A stretch of DNA of 64,000 nucleotides from Gammaproteobacteria bacterium (lineage in GTDB: Bacteria > Pseudomonadota > Gammaproteobacteria > RBG-16-57-12): the NCBI GenBank assembly GCA_022712945.1, contig JAFLJP010000053.1, forward strand, positions 24,040 to 88,039. The letters run 5' to 3'. The translations under genes and the position numbers were made by a program. The notes under the pieces are model-generated. The model ran no database searches. It was given only the letters and a program-made list of their open reading frames with translations, and had not been told where the DNA came from. This document shows, in pieces, positions 10,452 to 19,021 of this stretch (its first letter is position 1; every line of letters starts with the position of its first letter).

Positions 10452-11559
10452 AGTTCTTATTATCTACGCCTCATCGACCCTGAGTGGCCCAGGAAAAGGG
10501 CTCCTACAGTTTATTCGTCACGCTCCAACCCTTGATTATGTGTTGGCTAGTTTTATTCAAATGGCTGGCGTCGATACGGAATTCACGGAGATTGCTAAAA
10601 GTAGAGGCACTAATTATATCCCTATTATTCAAAAGGGTATGCTTGATGTCAGCTTGATTAGGCAGGTTCGCGAGATTTGCAATGCCAATGGCATCAATAT
10701 TATTCAAACCCATGGTTATAAAGGGCATGTGATCGCCCTTATTCTCTCAAAGGTGCTGGGAATTAAATGGGTGGCATGGGCTCATGGCTGGACCAATGAA
10801 AATGCCAAAGTTCGTTTATACAACAGGATCGAGAGATTTTGCCTTAAGCGTGCAGATGCGGCTATCGCAGTCTCTCCTGATTTGTATGGCATCATCGGAG
10901 GTTTTCGTGGTGAAAAAAAGAAAACCCACATGATCCTGAATGGGGTTGATGAAGGGGAGCTTTTATCTGATATTGGTGGACATGCTGTGCGGCACCATTA
11001 CGGGATTACACAACAAAATATTGTTGTCGGTTGCTTTGGTCGGTTCAGTCCTGAAAAGGGGCAGGAGGTACTAATTGAATCGATTGCTAGAATAATACCG
11101 GAATGTCCTAGCATCAAAGTGATGCTGGTCGGTAGCGGCCAAGAGCTCGGTAAGATTGAGGCGCTGGTTGATCGTTTAGGTATATCCAACCATGTCATAT
11201 TTTGTGGCTACCAGCGAGCCATGCAAGATTTTTATGAGGCGGTTGATATTGTGGTTTTGCCTTCCCATAGCGAAGGGTTACCTAATGTGGCACTTGAAGG
11301 AATGATGCACAAACGAGCTGTTATTTCGACTGATGTCGGGGGGGTGCGTGAGATTATCCACAATGGTGAGAATGGCTGGATAGTCCCACCGGGTGATCGG
11401 CTGGCAATGGCGGAAGTGCTTAAAATGGTGGTGACAGATACTGAATTGAGAAACTTGGTTTCTGAAAGGGGCCATCACTCCCTCTACCCGAAATTTTCAC
11501 CTGAAAAAAGAGCACAGAATATTCTTTCTGTTTATAATGACCTGCTAAATGAAAAGTAG
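10441..11559 (+). CDS. Glycosyltransferase family 4
   Basis: GRFSPEKGQEVLIES...PSHSEGLPNVALEGMMHKRAVISTDVGGVREII. Confidence 0.88.
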   Translation: MKPKVLIIYASSTLSGPGKGLLQFIRHAPTLDYVLASFIQMAGVDTEFTEIAKSRGTNYIPIIQKGMLDVSLIRQVREICNANGINIIQTHGYKGHVIALILSKVLGIKWVAWAHGWTNENAKVRLYNRIERFCLKRADAAIAVSPDLYGIIGGFRGEKKKTHMILNGVDEGELLSDIGGHAVRHHYGITQQNIVVGCFGRFSPEKGQEVLIESIARIIPECPSIKVMLVGSGQELGKIEALVDRLGISNHVIFCGYQRAMQDFYEAVDIVVLPSHSEGLPNVALEGMMHKRAVISTDVGGVREIIHNGENGWIVPPGDRLAMAEVLKMVVTDTELRNLVSERGHHSLYPKFSPEKRAQNILSVYNDLLNEK

Positions 11560-11611
11560 TGCTTTATCGGTGTATGCGGGTCTCACCTATTATAATGGAT
11601 GTTGATAAGTA

Positions 11612-12733
11612 ATGAGCTCAAAGCTGAACAATAAACTTTCGATTATGGAAGTCATCTATGCATTTGATCTTGGGGGTTCAGAGCAGCTATCTGCAACCAT
11701 TGCCAGAAAATTGCACGAAAGAGGGTTTCCCGTCTCAGTTTGTTCGTTAACCAGTTTGGAAGGCCCTATTCGCAACCAGCTAGAAGAGAGTGGTATCTCT
11801 TGTTTCTCTGCAGGAATGGGGCGCGTGCCACGGTTACGTTTCATGTATACCCTTTATGGGATTTTTCGTAAAGAAAAGCCAAGTGTCGTCCATATTCATC
11901 ACATCCCCCTATTTATACAGGCATATCTTCCCGCCAAACTTGCGGGTATTAAAAAAATTGTTTTAACAGAACACTCGAATCATCTTACAAAAAATGAATC
12001 CCGCTTAAAAAAATTATCCCGTTTTTTTAGTAAACGTGCAGACGTAGTGACAACCATCCACGATGGCTTGCGTGAGTTTTTTATAAAGGACCTCGGTGTT
12101 CCTGAAAAGAGAGTTATTACTGTAGCCAATGGAGTTGATACCAATAAGTTTTCACCAGTTAAGGCCGCTGCGGTTGCTGGTTTGGAGGGTAGTCAGTTTG
12201 TTATTTCGTGTATTGGTCGTTTAGTACCTGAAAAGGATCACGAAAACCTTTTTCATGCAGTAAGACGGCTGATTGATGGCGGGGTTTCTAATTTTGAGGT
12301 TCTTGTTGTTGGTGATGGTCCTCGCTTTGACGAATTACGCAGCTGTATTGAAAAATTAAATATATCAGCTTATGTGAAGATGCTTGGTGCACGGAATGAT
12401 GTCATTGGCATACTTCGGAGGAGTGACGTTGTTGTTCTTTCTTCAAAAACTGAAGGATTACCTATGGTTCTTCTTGAGGCTATGAGTGCTGGAGTGCCAT
12501 GTATTGCTACGGCCGTAGGGGGTATTCCTCAGTTGCTCAGTGATGGTGGGGGTGTTGTTGTTCCGCCGCAAGATAGTGAATCGCTTGCCGGTGCTATAAA
12601 AGATGCCTATGAAAATCGAGCTGAATTGGTCATGCTCGGTGAGCGTGCAAGACAGCGTGTTGTTGATCATTATGATATCGAACGCATAGTTGATCGATAT
12701 ATCAATGTGTTCAACGAAAAGACAGACCCGTAA
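11612..12733 (+). CDS. Glycosyltransferase family 4
   Basis: DLGGSEQLSATIARKL; GRLVPEKDHENLF; SSKTEGLPMVLLEAMSAGVPCIATAVGGIPQLL. Confidence 0.88.
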   Translation: MSSKLNNKLSIMEVIYAFDLGGSEQLSATIARKLHERGFPVSVCSLTSLEGPIRNQLEESGISCFSAGMGRVPRLRFMYTLYGIFRKEKPSVVHIHHIPLFIQAYLPAKLAGIKKIVLTEHSNHLTKNESRLKKLSRFFSKRADVVTTIHDGLREFFIKDLGVPEKRVITVANGVDTNKFSPVKAAAVAGLEGSQFVISCIGRLVPEKDHENLFHAVRRLIDGGVSNFEVLVVGDGPRFDELRSCIEKLNISAYVKMLGARNDVIGILRRSDVVVLSSKTEGLPMVLLEAMSAGVPCIATAVGGIPQLLSDGGGVVVPPQDSESLAGAIKDAYENRAELVMLGERARQRVVDHYDIERIVDRYINVFNEKTDP

Positions 12734-12740
12734 TCTGTCT

Positions 12741-13721
12741 ATGAATAAGTTGAAACAGATTGTATCTAAGTCAGATTTTCTATCTAGGATTGCCAAGTCC
12801 TCGCTATGTTATTACGAATCGATGGTCGGTACCCGAATGGCCAGGACTCTGCACAAGGAAGAATTAAAACGGGCGGCCACGGTAAAAAATGCGTTGGATA
12901 CGATTCGCCAGCGTTGGCCAAATACGGATAGCGGTGAAAAAGAGAGTCCTATTTTTATTTTATCAGCAGGTTGGCGGTCGGGTTCAACTTTGCTTCAACG
13001 TTTGGTCATGTCTAAGGATAATATCCTGGTTTGGGGAGAGCCATATTCTCATTCGGGGTTGTTTGATGGGCTGGCAATGCCAATAAAAGCACTTACCCAA
13101 AACTGGCCTGCCGATCATTGGTTTATTGATCACTATGCTCCCGCTGAATTGAGTAACTTGTGGGTGGCTAATCTGTATCCTGATGTCAGAGCCCTGCAAA
13201 AAGCCAACCTCTGTTATATGCAGGCACTCTTTAAACACCCCGCTGAAGAGTTGGGGTTTTCTCGGTGGGGAGTTAAGGATGTACGTCTTACTATAGATCA
13301 TGCTCATTTTCTTAAATGGCTATATCCACATGCAAAATTTTTGTTTCTCTATCGTAATCCCTATAAAGCGTATATGTCATACCGTCCAGCTAGAAGCTGG
13401 TATAAACAATGGCCTAACCAGCCGGTTTTCACCCCCAAAGCTTTTGCCGAGCATTGGCTCGAGCTGCTATCAGGATATATTGATGGCCAGGAAGAAATTG
13501 GTGGGCTTCTTATTCAATATGAAGATCTCTGTGGAGACTCTTTCGATGTGGGGCCGCTACAGGATTATTTAGGAATGGCTATCGATTCATCGGTTCTAAA
13601 AAATAAAGTGGGTGGGAGTTATACAAAATCATCCGATGTGCCGGGATATGAATTGCGACAAGTCAGGCGTATTGTTGAACCGCTGGCATCCAGCGTAGGT
13701 TATAAATATGGGGAATGGTAA
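12741..13721 (+). CDS. Sulfotransferase family protein
   Basis: SAGWRSGSTLLQRLV PAPS-binding-like motif; FLFLYRNPYKAYMSYRP; in-frame ATG at 12741 chosen over 12690. Confidence 0.75.
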   Translation: MNKLKQIVSKSDFLSRIAKSSLCYYESMVGTRMARTLHKEELKRAATVKNALDTIRQRWPNTDSGEKESPIFILSAGWRSGSTLLQRLVMSKDNILVWGEPYSHSGLFDGLAMPIKALTQNWPADHWFIDHYAPAELSNLWVANLYPDVRALQKANLCYMQALFKHPAEELGFSRWGVKDVRLTIDHAHFLKWLYPHAKFLFLYRNPYKAYMSYRPARSWYKQWPNQPVFTPKAFAEHWLELLSGYIDGQEEIGGLLIQYEDLCGDSFDVGPLQDYLGMAIDSSVLKNKVGGSYTKSSDVPGYELRQVRRIVEPLASSVGYKYGEW

Positions 13722-13810
13722 TTTCTTCCCAGCAGGTGTGTGCAAAGCAACCATTGCTAAAAATTCGACACGCTGCCTATTAATGTACCCATTGAGAGCC
13801 TGATAGTCTA

Positions 13811-14671
13811 ATGCTTAAGTCATTGCAAGCTAACTTTAATAAAGCTTACTTAACGCTACTGATGCAGTCACCAGTGCAAAGTTTACTATTGCCCTTTGGG
13901 CATCCGCTCAATCCAGATCGTTGGATTTTTATTGTTGGCTGTTATAATTCTGGCACAACCTTGTTGGCAAGTATGCTGAGGAAGCATCCTATGTTGGCGG
14001 GAATGCTAAATGAAGGCGCATTTTTAACGAACAAACTTCCGTATCCTGAACAACAAGGCTGGCCTCGCATGTGGACTCAGTGTCTTGATTATGTTCGCAT
14101 TGCTCCTGATGATCCAGGGGCCGCTGAAAGAGCTGAGCAAATAAAAAAACACTGGTCTCTCTGGTACCCGCGCGACTCAAAAAATCTTATTGAAAAATCG
14201 ATTGCCAATTTGGCTAGGATGCCCTATCTCCAGGCGCATTTTAAACCCGCATATTTTATCTATATCGTAAGAAATGGTTATGTTGTTTCAAAAGGGATTC
14301 AACGCAAGGCGAATTACAAACGGTGGAACTCCCCATATAAGGATAAGGGTTATCCTATTGGCTTGTGTGCGGAGCAGTGGAGTAGATCAGATGAAATTGC
14401 CCAGGCAGATAGCAAGCTGTTAGATAACTTCTTGGCAATCACGTATGAGGACTTTACCGAAAACCCATCAGAAATCCTAAATAAAATAACAGAGTTTCTC
14501 GGTATTCCCCCTATGCCAGAAGATGTTCTGGGGATGGGGTGGAATATTCATGAGGTCAACTCCAAAATTAAAAACATGAATGATCAAAGTTTGAAGCAGC
14601 TTTCGCTTGACGATGTCGAGATAATTGAGGGAGTGGCCGGTGAAACGTTGAATAGATATGGGTATACATGA
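13811..14671 (+). CDS. Sulfotransferase family protein
   Basis: WIFIVGCYNSGTTLLASMLRKHP; YFIYIVRNGYVVSKGI. Confidence 0.78.
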   Translation: MLKSLQANFNKAYLTLLMQSPVQSLLLPFGHPLNPDRWIFIVGCYNSGTTLLASMLRKHPMLAGMLNEGAFLTNKLPYPEQQGWPRMWTQCLDYVRIAPDDPGAAERAEQIKKHWSLWYPRDSKNLIEKSIANLARMPYLQAHFKPAYFIYIVRNGYVVSKGIQRKANYKRWNSPYKDKGYPIGLCAEQWSRSDEIAQADSKLLDNFLAITYEDFTENPSEILNKITEFLGIPPMPEDVLGMGWNIHEVNSKIKNMNDQSLKQLSLDDVEIIEGVAGETLNRYGYT

Positions 14672-14863
14672 GTATCAAACGGTTCATGTTCCTCAGGGAA
14701 TCCCTGAATAAGTCTGGTTAGAAAAATATTCTATCGCTGAAGTGATGAGTGGATTCACAGTTCACCGCCTGCTTTCGGTTGCGTTTGTGCGTGCGGATGT
14801 GACTTGTACAAAAGTCTTAATTAATAGTAATGACAAGTTCAAAATGGTGAGGCTAGATCAAAA

Positions 14864-15562
14864 ATGGAATCTAAAATTTTCTGTATTGGATTTAACAAAA
14901 CAGGAACAACATCGCTTGATAAATTATTTCGGCTGTGGGGTATGGCTTCTTTTCATGGAGAGTACCATGAGCTATCTTTTGATAATGATTTATTGAAGGA
15001 ATATCAGTGTTTTAGTGATGGTGAATCTCATGATTTTAAGGGCTTGTATAGCGCTTTTGATGATAGCAAATTTATCTTGAATACTAGAAAGCTGGATGAT
15101 TGGTTGGTGAGTCGAATCAAGCATGTTGAATACCGGATGAGTCATCATTTGCCTATCGGTTGGATGGCAAAGGAGTACATAAAGGACCCCCAGTTGGTAT
15201 TGCAGAGCTGGATTAATCGAAGAGTAAAATACTATCAGGATGCTTTAGATTTCTTTTCGAATAAGGAAGAGAGTCTTCTTATTGTCAATGTGTGTGACTG
15301 CTCAAATCAGCGTGAACTTATTGTCGAAATTGCTTCATTTTTGAATATAGATGATGGTGGGTTTGAGAAGCTACCGCGTGAAAATCTTGCAACCCGGCGT
15401 GGTGAAAGCTCTGTTGGGCCGGGAGTAAGGCGCCAGCTTAAAAATATTTTCTCAAAAAAATACACCGCTCGTGATGAGAGCTTAATTAGGAATGAGGTTA
15501 ATGAGGCGCTAAGAGTATCAGGAATACCAGAGTCAGAATGGCGTAGTGATGGCCTTTCTTGA
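14864..15562 (+). CDS. Sulfotransferase family protein
   Basis: KIFCIGFNKTGTTSLDKLFRLWG; SKFILNTRKLDDWLVSRIKH. Confidence 0.78.
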   Translation: MESKIFCIGFNKTGTTSLDKLFRLWGMASFHGEYHELSFDNDLLKEYQCFSDGESHDFKGLYSAFDDSKFILNTRKLDDWLVSRIKHVEYRMSHHLPIGWMAKEYIKDPQLVLQSWINRRVKYYQDALDFFSNKEESLLIVNVCDCSNQRELIVEIASFLNIDDGGFEKLPRENLATRRGESSVGPGVRRQLKNIFSKKYTARDESLIRNEVNEALRVSGIPESEWRSDGLS

Positions 15563-15601
15563 TCGAGTCAGGTGACTGGGTTGAAATAATAGAGAGGGCA
15601 C

Positions 15602-15632
15602 AAAAAAGCCCCGCATTATGCAGGGCTTTTTA
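15602..15632. terminator. Bidirectional intrinsic terminator
   Basis: AAAAAAGCCCCGCATTATGCAGGGCTTTTTA between convergent genes. Confidence 0.75.
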
Positions 15633-15652
15633 GGTGGTGTAACAAGCTTACT

Positions 15653-16234
15653 TTATGACTTGCGACGACGACGCGTAGCAACACCTGCCATAAGAAGGCC
15701 CATGCCCATCAGTGCAATCATGCCTGGCTCTGGCACATCAACTGTCAGGCTTTTAACTCTGAAACCATTGTCGCTCATGCCAGCAAATTCAAATGTTGTT
15801 GCAGACCAGTTATTGAAGTTCAACGACGTAAGGAAAGTACCGCCAGTAGTGATGAACTCATTGATGAAGCTGATGTTAGTCAGTTCAGTTCCGTCACCCG
15901 AGATCCGGAAGTCTGAGCCGCTCATTGATCTAGCTGACTCAAATACAATGCCGCTAAGCAGTGATACTGCGTTAGGCGTGAAAGTAAATGAAACGCTTTC
16001 ACCGGTGCTTGTATAAGCATCCATGCCAACGCCAACACCTTGGCGGGTGTTATAGAGATCAGCACTTCCCGACATGGTTACTGTCGTTCCCATTTGGCTC
16101 ATTGAAGGGCTTGTTACAAGGTGAACACCTGATGTGGCGCTATCAAACTCGAATGTGACAGGGGCAGCTGATGCGCTACCTGCGGTACCCAGCAGGGCGA
16201 TAATGGCAACAGGTAATAACTGTTTGATTTTCAT
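15653..16234 (-). CDS. PEP-CTERM sorting domain-containing secreted protein
   Basis: Signal peptide MKIKQLLPVAIIALLGTAGSASA; C-terminal VPEPGMIALMGMGLLMAGVATRRRRKS. Confidence 0.9.
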   Translation of the reverse strand: MKIKQLLPVAIIALLGTAGSASAAPVTFEFDSATSGVHLVTSPSMSQMGTTVTMSGSADLYNTRQGVGVGMDAYTSTGESVSFTFTPNAVSLLSGIVFESARSMSGSDFRISGDGTELTNISFINEFITTGGTFLTSLNFNNWSATTFEFAGMSDNGFRVKSLTVDVPEPGMIALMGMGLLMAGVATRRRRKS

Positions 16235-16277
16235 TTTTACTTTTCTCCGTAAGATTTAATGTAAGCGCTCACCTACA

Positions 16278-16293
16278 TGCTTATTTCATGCCA
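16278..16293 (-). promoter_or_regulatory. Candidate sigma-54 promoter of the PEP-CTERM gene
   Basis: Minus strand TGGCATGAAATAAGCA: GG and GC at -24/-12 spacing, ~45 nt upstream of the ATG; the two positions before GC deviate from consensus TT. Confidence 0.4.
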
Positions 16294-16615
16294 CATTTAT
16301 AATTTCTTTAAATAACAGTGAGGTAAATATCTTTTTTTGTGAAGTCGGGCGCCTTGTGTAAAGAATGCCGACACCAAATAGGGTGTCCTACGTTTCTGTC
16401 TATTTTGGTAGTGGTAACTCATGCCTTGGGGCCGGGAGTAGGGTTTTTCTTGGTTCTCATCACTTTTTTGGGTGCCATAGGGAGTGTCGGATCTGAAAAG
16501 CTGGGAGATGATCATTGCGTTAGGGGTATATTTTTTAAAATTAGCCTTTCTAAGAGCTCTAATATTGACGTAGACTACGTCACCCTTGGCTATCAATAAT
16601 ATAAGTGTTGTAACG

Positions 16616-18091
16616 ATGGAAAGTAGCAATTCAGTAATAAAGCGCTTGTTGTCGCACTCTGCGATATATTGGATTGGAACATTCCTGACCAATATGATTG
16701 GCTTTTTTTTGATTCCTCTCTATACGAGGTATTTGCAGCCAGCTGATTATGGTGTCCTTGAGCTTTTAGTGCTTTCGATCAATATTGTCACTCTTCTTAT
16801 TGGACTTCAGTTAACCAATGCTGTCGCCAAATTTTATGACAGTGCGGAAGGTCGTGATAATAAAAATAAGGTTGTTAGTACAGCAATTATCCTGATTGTA
16901 TTAATTGCCGGGCTGGCTTTTTCTAGTCTAATTTTCTCCTCCGATAGGGTGTCAGCACTTGTTTTTGGGAGTGCGGAATATAGCCAGCTATTTCAAATCG
17001 TTTTTGCAGCGGCTTTTTTCGGCATTATTATGCAAATCCCCCTCTTACTCTTACGCCTCCATGATAAGAGTAAGCAATTTGTTGTTATTACCTTGATTCG
17101 GGTTGTCGTGACGGTGGGGTTGACCATTTATTTTGTGGTTGCACTTGAATTGGGGGTTTTGGGGATTGTATCGGCCAACGCCATTGTCACCGCTTTAATT
17201 TGTGGCTATTTATTGACAACCACTCTGGCCAAAGTTGGTTTTGGGTTTTCTTCTTTCTATACTAAGGAAATGGTTGTTTACAGTGCGCCCTTGGTTCCTG
17301 CGGCCATTGGTATGTTCGTGATTCACTTTTCTGACAGATTTTTCCTTAATCATTACTCAACCTTGGAAGAGCTTGGCCTTTATTCCCTAGCTTATAAATT
17401 TGGGTTTTTATTGGCTCCCCTACTCATTCAACCTTTTGGCTTGATTTGGGGGGCGAAAATGTTTGAAATTTACCGTCTTGAAAATAGCCATGATATTCTG
17501 AGAAAAATATTTCGTGGTTACGCATTTTTAGTGATTACCGCTTTATTTCTACTTTCACTATTTATTAATGAAATTATGATTATCATGACGACGCCTCAAT
17601 ACTATTCAGCGGCAAATCTGGTACCCATAATAGCGTTGGCATATGCTCTGAATGCAATCAATAGATTGGTAATGACCCCTTTTTATACGGAGAAAAAGAC
17701 CAAGTTTATCGGGCTTATTAACTCTTCGGCGGCGATCGTTTGTATCGTACTTAACTTTGCCCTGATTGAATCATTTGGTGGTCTTGGTGCTGCAGTGGCA
17801 ACATTGCTGACATTTGGCTTTATTTTAATCTTGAATGTATATTTTAGTGGCAAAATAAGTACGATGAGATGGCCGTGGTCGTCTTTGATTAAGATCATCG
17901 GGATTACCATAACCTTGTTCATTTTGAGCGAGTTGGTTGATATTGACAATCTTGCCTTATCGTTAGCCTTTAAGGTCATTCTCTTTATTACATTTTTGAC
18001 TCTGGTGTATTACTCCAACTACTTTGATAAGCGGTATGTTAAAAAAATGGTTGGAAAAATACGCACCAAAGCACAAACAATCACCCAATAA
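16616..18091 (+). CDS. Wzx-type polysaccharide flippase (oligosaccharide flippase family)
   Basis: ~490 aa polytopic protein; IYWIGTFLTNMIGFFLIPLYTRYLQPADYGVLELL is typical of the N-terminus; in-frame ATG at 16616. Confidence 0.85.
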   Translation: MESSNSVIKRLLSHSAIYWIGTFLTNMIGFFLIPLYTRYLQPADYGVLELLVLSINIVTLLIGLQLTNAVAKFYDSAEGRDNKNKVVSTAIILIVLIAGLAFSSLIFSSDRVSALVFGSAEYSQLFQIVFAAAFFGIIMQIPLLLLRLHDKSKQFVVITLIRVVVTVGLTIYFVVALELGVLGIVSANAIVTALICGYLLTTTLAKVGFGFSSFYTKEMVVYSAPLVPAAIGMFVIHFSDRFFLNHYSTLEELGLYSLAYKFGFLLAPLLIQPFGLIWGAKMFEIYRLENSHDILRKIFRGYAFLVITALFLLSLFINEIMIIMTTPQYYSAANLVPIIALAYALNAINRLVMTPFYTEKKTKFIGLINSSAAIVCIVLNFALIESFGGLGAAVATLLTFGFILILNVYFSGKISTMRWPWSSLIKIIGITITLFILSELVDIDNLALSLAFKVILFITFLTLVYYSNYFDKRYVKKMVGKIRTKAQTITQ

Positions 18092-18094
18092 AAA

Positions 18095-19006
18095 ATGCCT
18101 ATGAACAACTATAATGAAGAGCCTCTCGTTAGCGTAATTATTCCAACGTATAACAGCGCACAGTTTATTCCTAACTCGGTCTCGAGTGTGGCGAGTCAAA
18201 CATACCCTAATATTGAAATTTTGATTATCGATGATGGATCAACTGATGATACAGAAATAGTTGTTCAGGCGTTGCCGGGTTCCATACGCTACATAAAGCA
18301 GATTAATAGTGGCCCGTCATCGGCCCGTAATCGAGGTATAGCGCAAAGCAAAGGGAAGTACATCGCCTTTTTGGATGTTGATGACGAATGGGAACCCTCT
18401 AAAATCGAAAACCAGGTTGCCTTGTTTGAAAATGACAAAAGCTTATCTATTGTGGCGGCCAGTTATGTGAGGTGTGATGCTGATTTATCGCCTGTTGAAA
18501 CTATTTGCCTTGAAATACCTTCCAAAAATAAGGGCGTGGTTCCCTTCCGGATGCTTCTTGAAAAAAACCAACTATTGACCTCCAGTATTATGCTTAGAAA
18601 GCAGACACTTGATGTGTGCGGTTTTTTTGATGAAAAAATACGGTTTGGTGAAGATTGGGATTTATGGGTACGAGCTGCCCAATTAGGGGGGATTGGTTAC
18701 CTACAGACTCCGCTTGCTAAATACCGTGCTCATGGGGGAGGATTAACAGGAAAACTTGATGATAAAAATATGCAGGACTGGTTAGAAGTGATCAGAAAAA
18801 ACAAGCTGCGCGCAGATAATTGGTATGATAAAAACATCACCTACAGAAAATCATTAAGTTGGTATTTATACAACTACTCTTATCTTGAGCGGGTTCGTGG
18901 GCGAGGGGGCGAAAGCAAAAAAAAGGGGATCAAGGCCGCTATTGTTTGGCCCTTTTCGATACGTACATTGCGCATAATAAAAGGCTTGTTTGTTAGATCG
19001 TTGTAG
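18095..19006 (+). CDS. Glycosyltransferase family 2
   Basis: PLVSVIIPTYNSAQFIPNSVSSVASQTYPNIEILIIDDGSTDDT; LDVDDEW. Confidence 0.92.
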   Translation: MPMNNYNEEPLVSVIIPTYNSAQFIPNSVSSVASQTYPNIEILIIDDGSTDDTEIVVQALPGSIRYIKQINSGPSSARNRGIAQSKGKYIAFLDVDDEWEPSKIENQVALFENDKSLSIVAASYVRCDADLSPVETICLEIPSKNKGVVPFRMLLEKNQLLTSSIMLRKQTLDVCGFFDEKIRFGEDWDLWVRAAQLGGIGYLQTPLAKYRAHGGGLTGKLDDKNMQDWLEVIRKNKLRADNWYDKNITYRKSLSWYLYNYSYLERVRGRGGESKKKGIKAAIVWPFSIRTLRIIKGLFVRSL

Positions 19007-19021
19007 TTGTATGAGCTGAAT

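Noticed and set aside
14742-14996. 84-aa ORF overlapping the fourth sulfotransferase start
   Set aside because: Alternative frame; the sulfotransferase frame carries the PAPS motif
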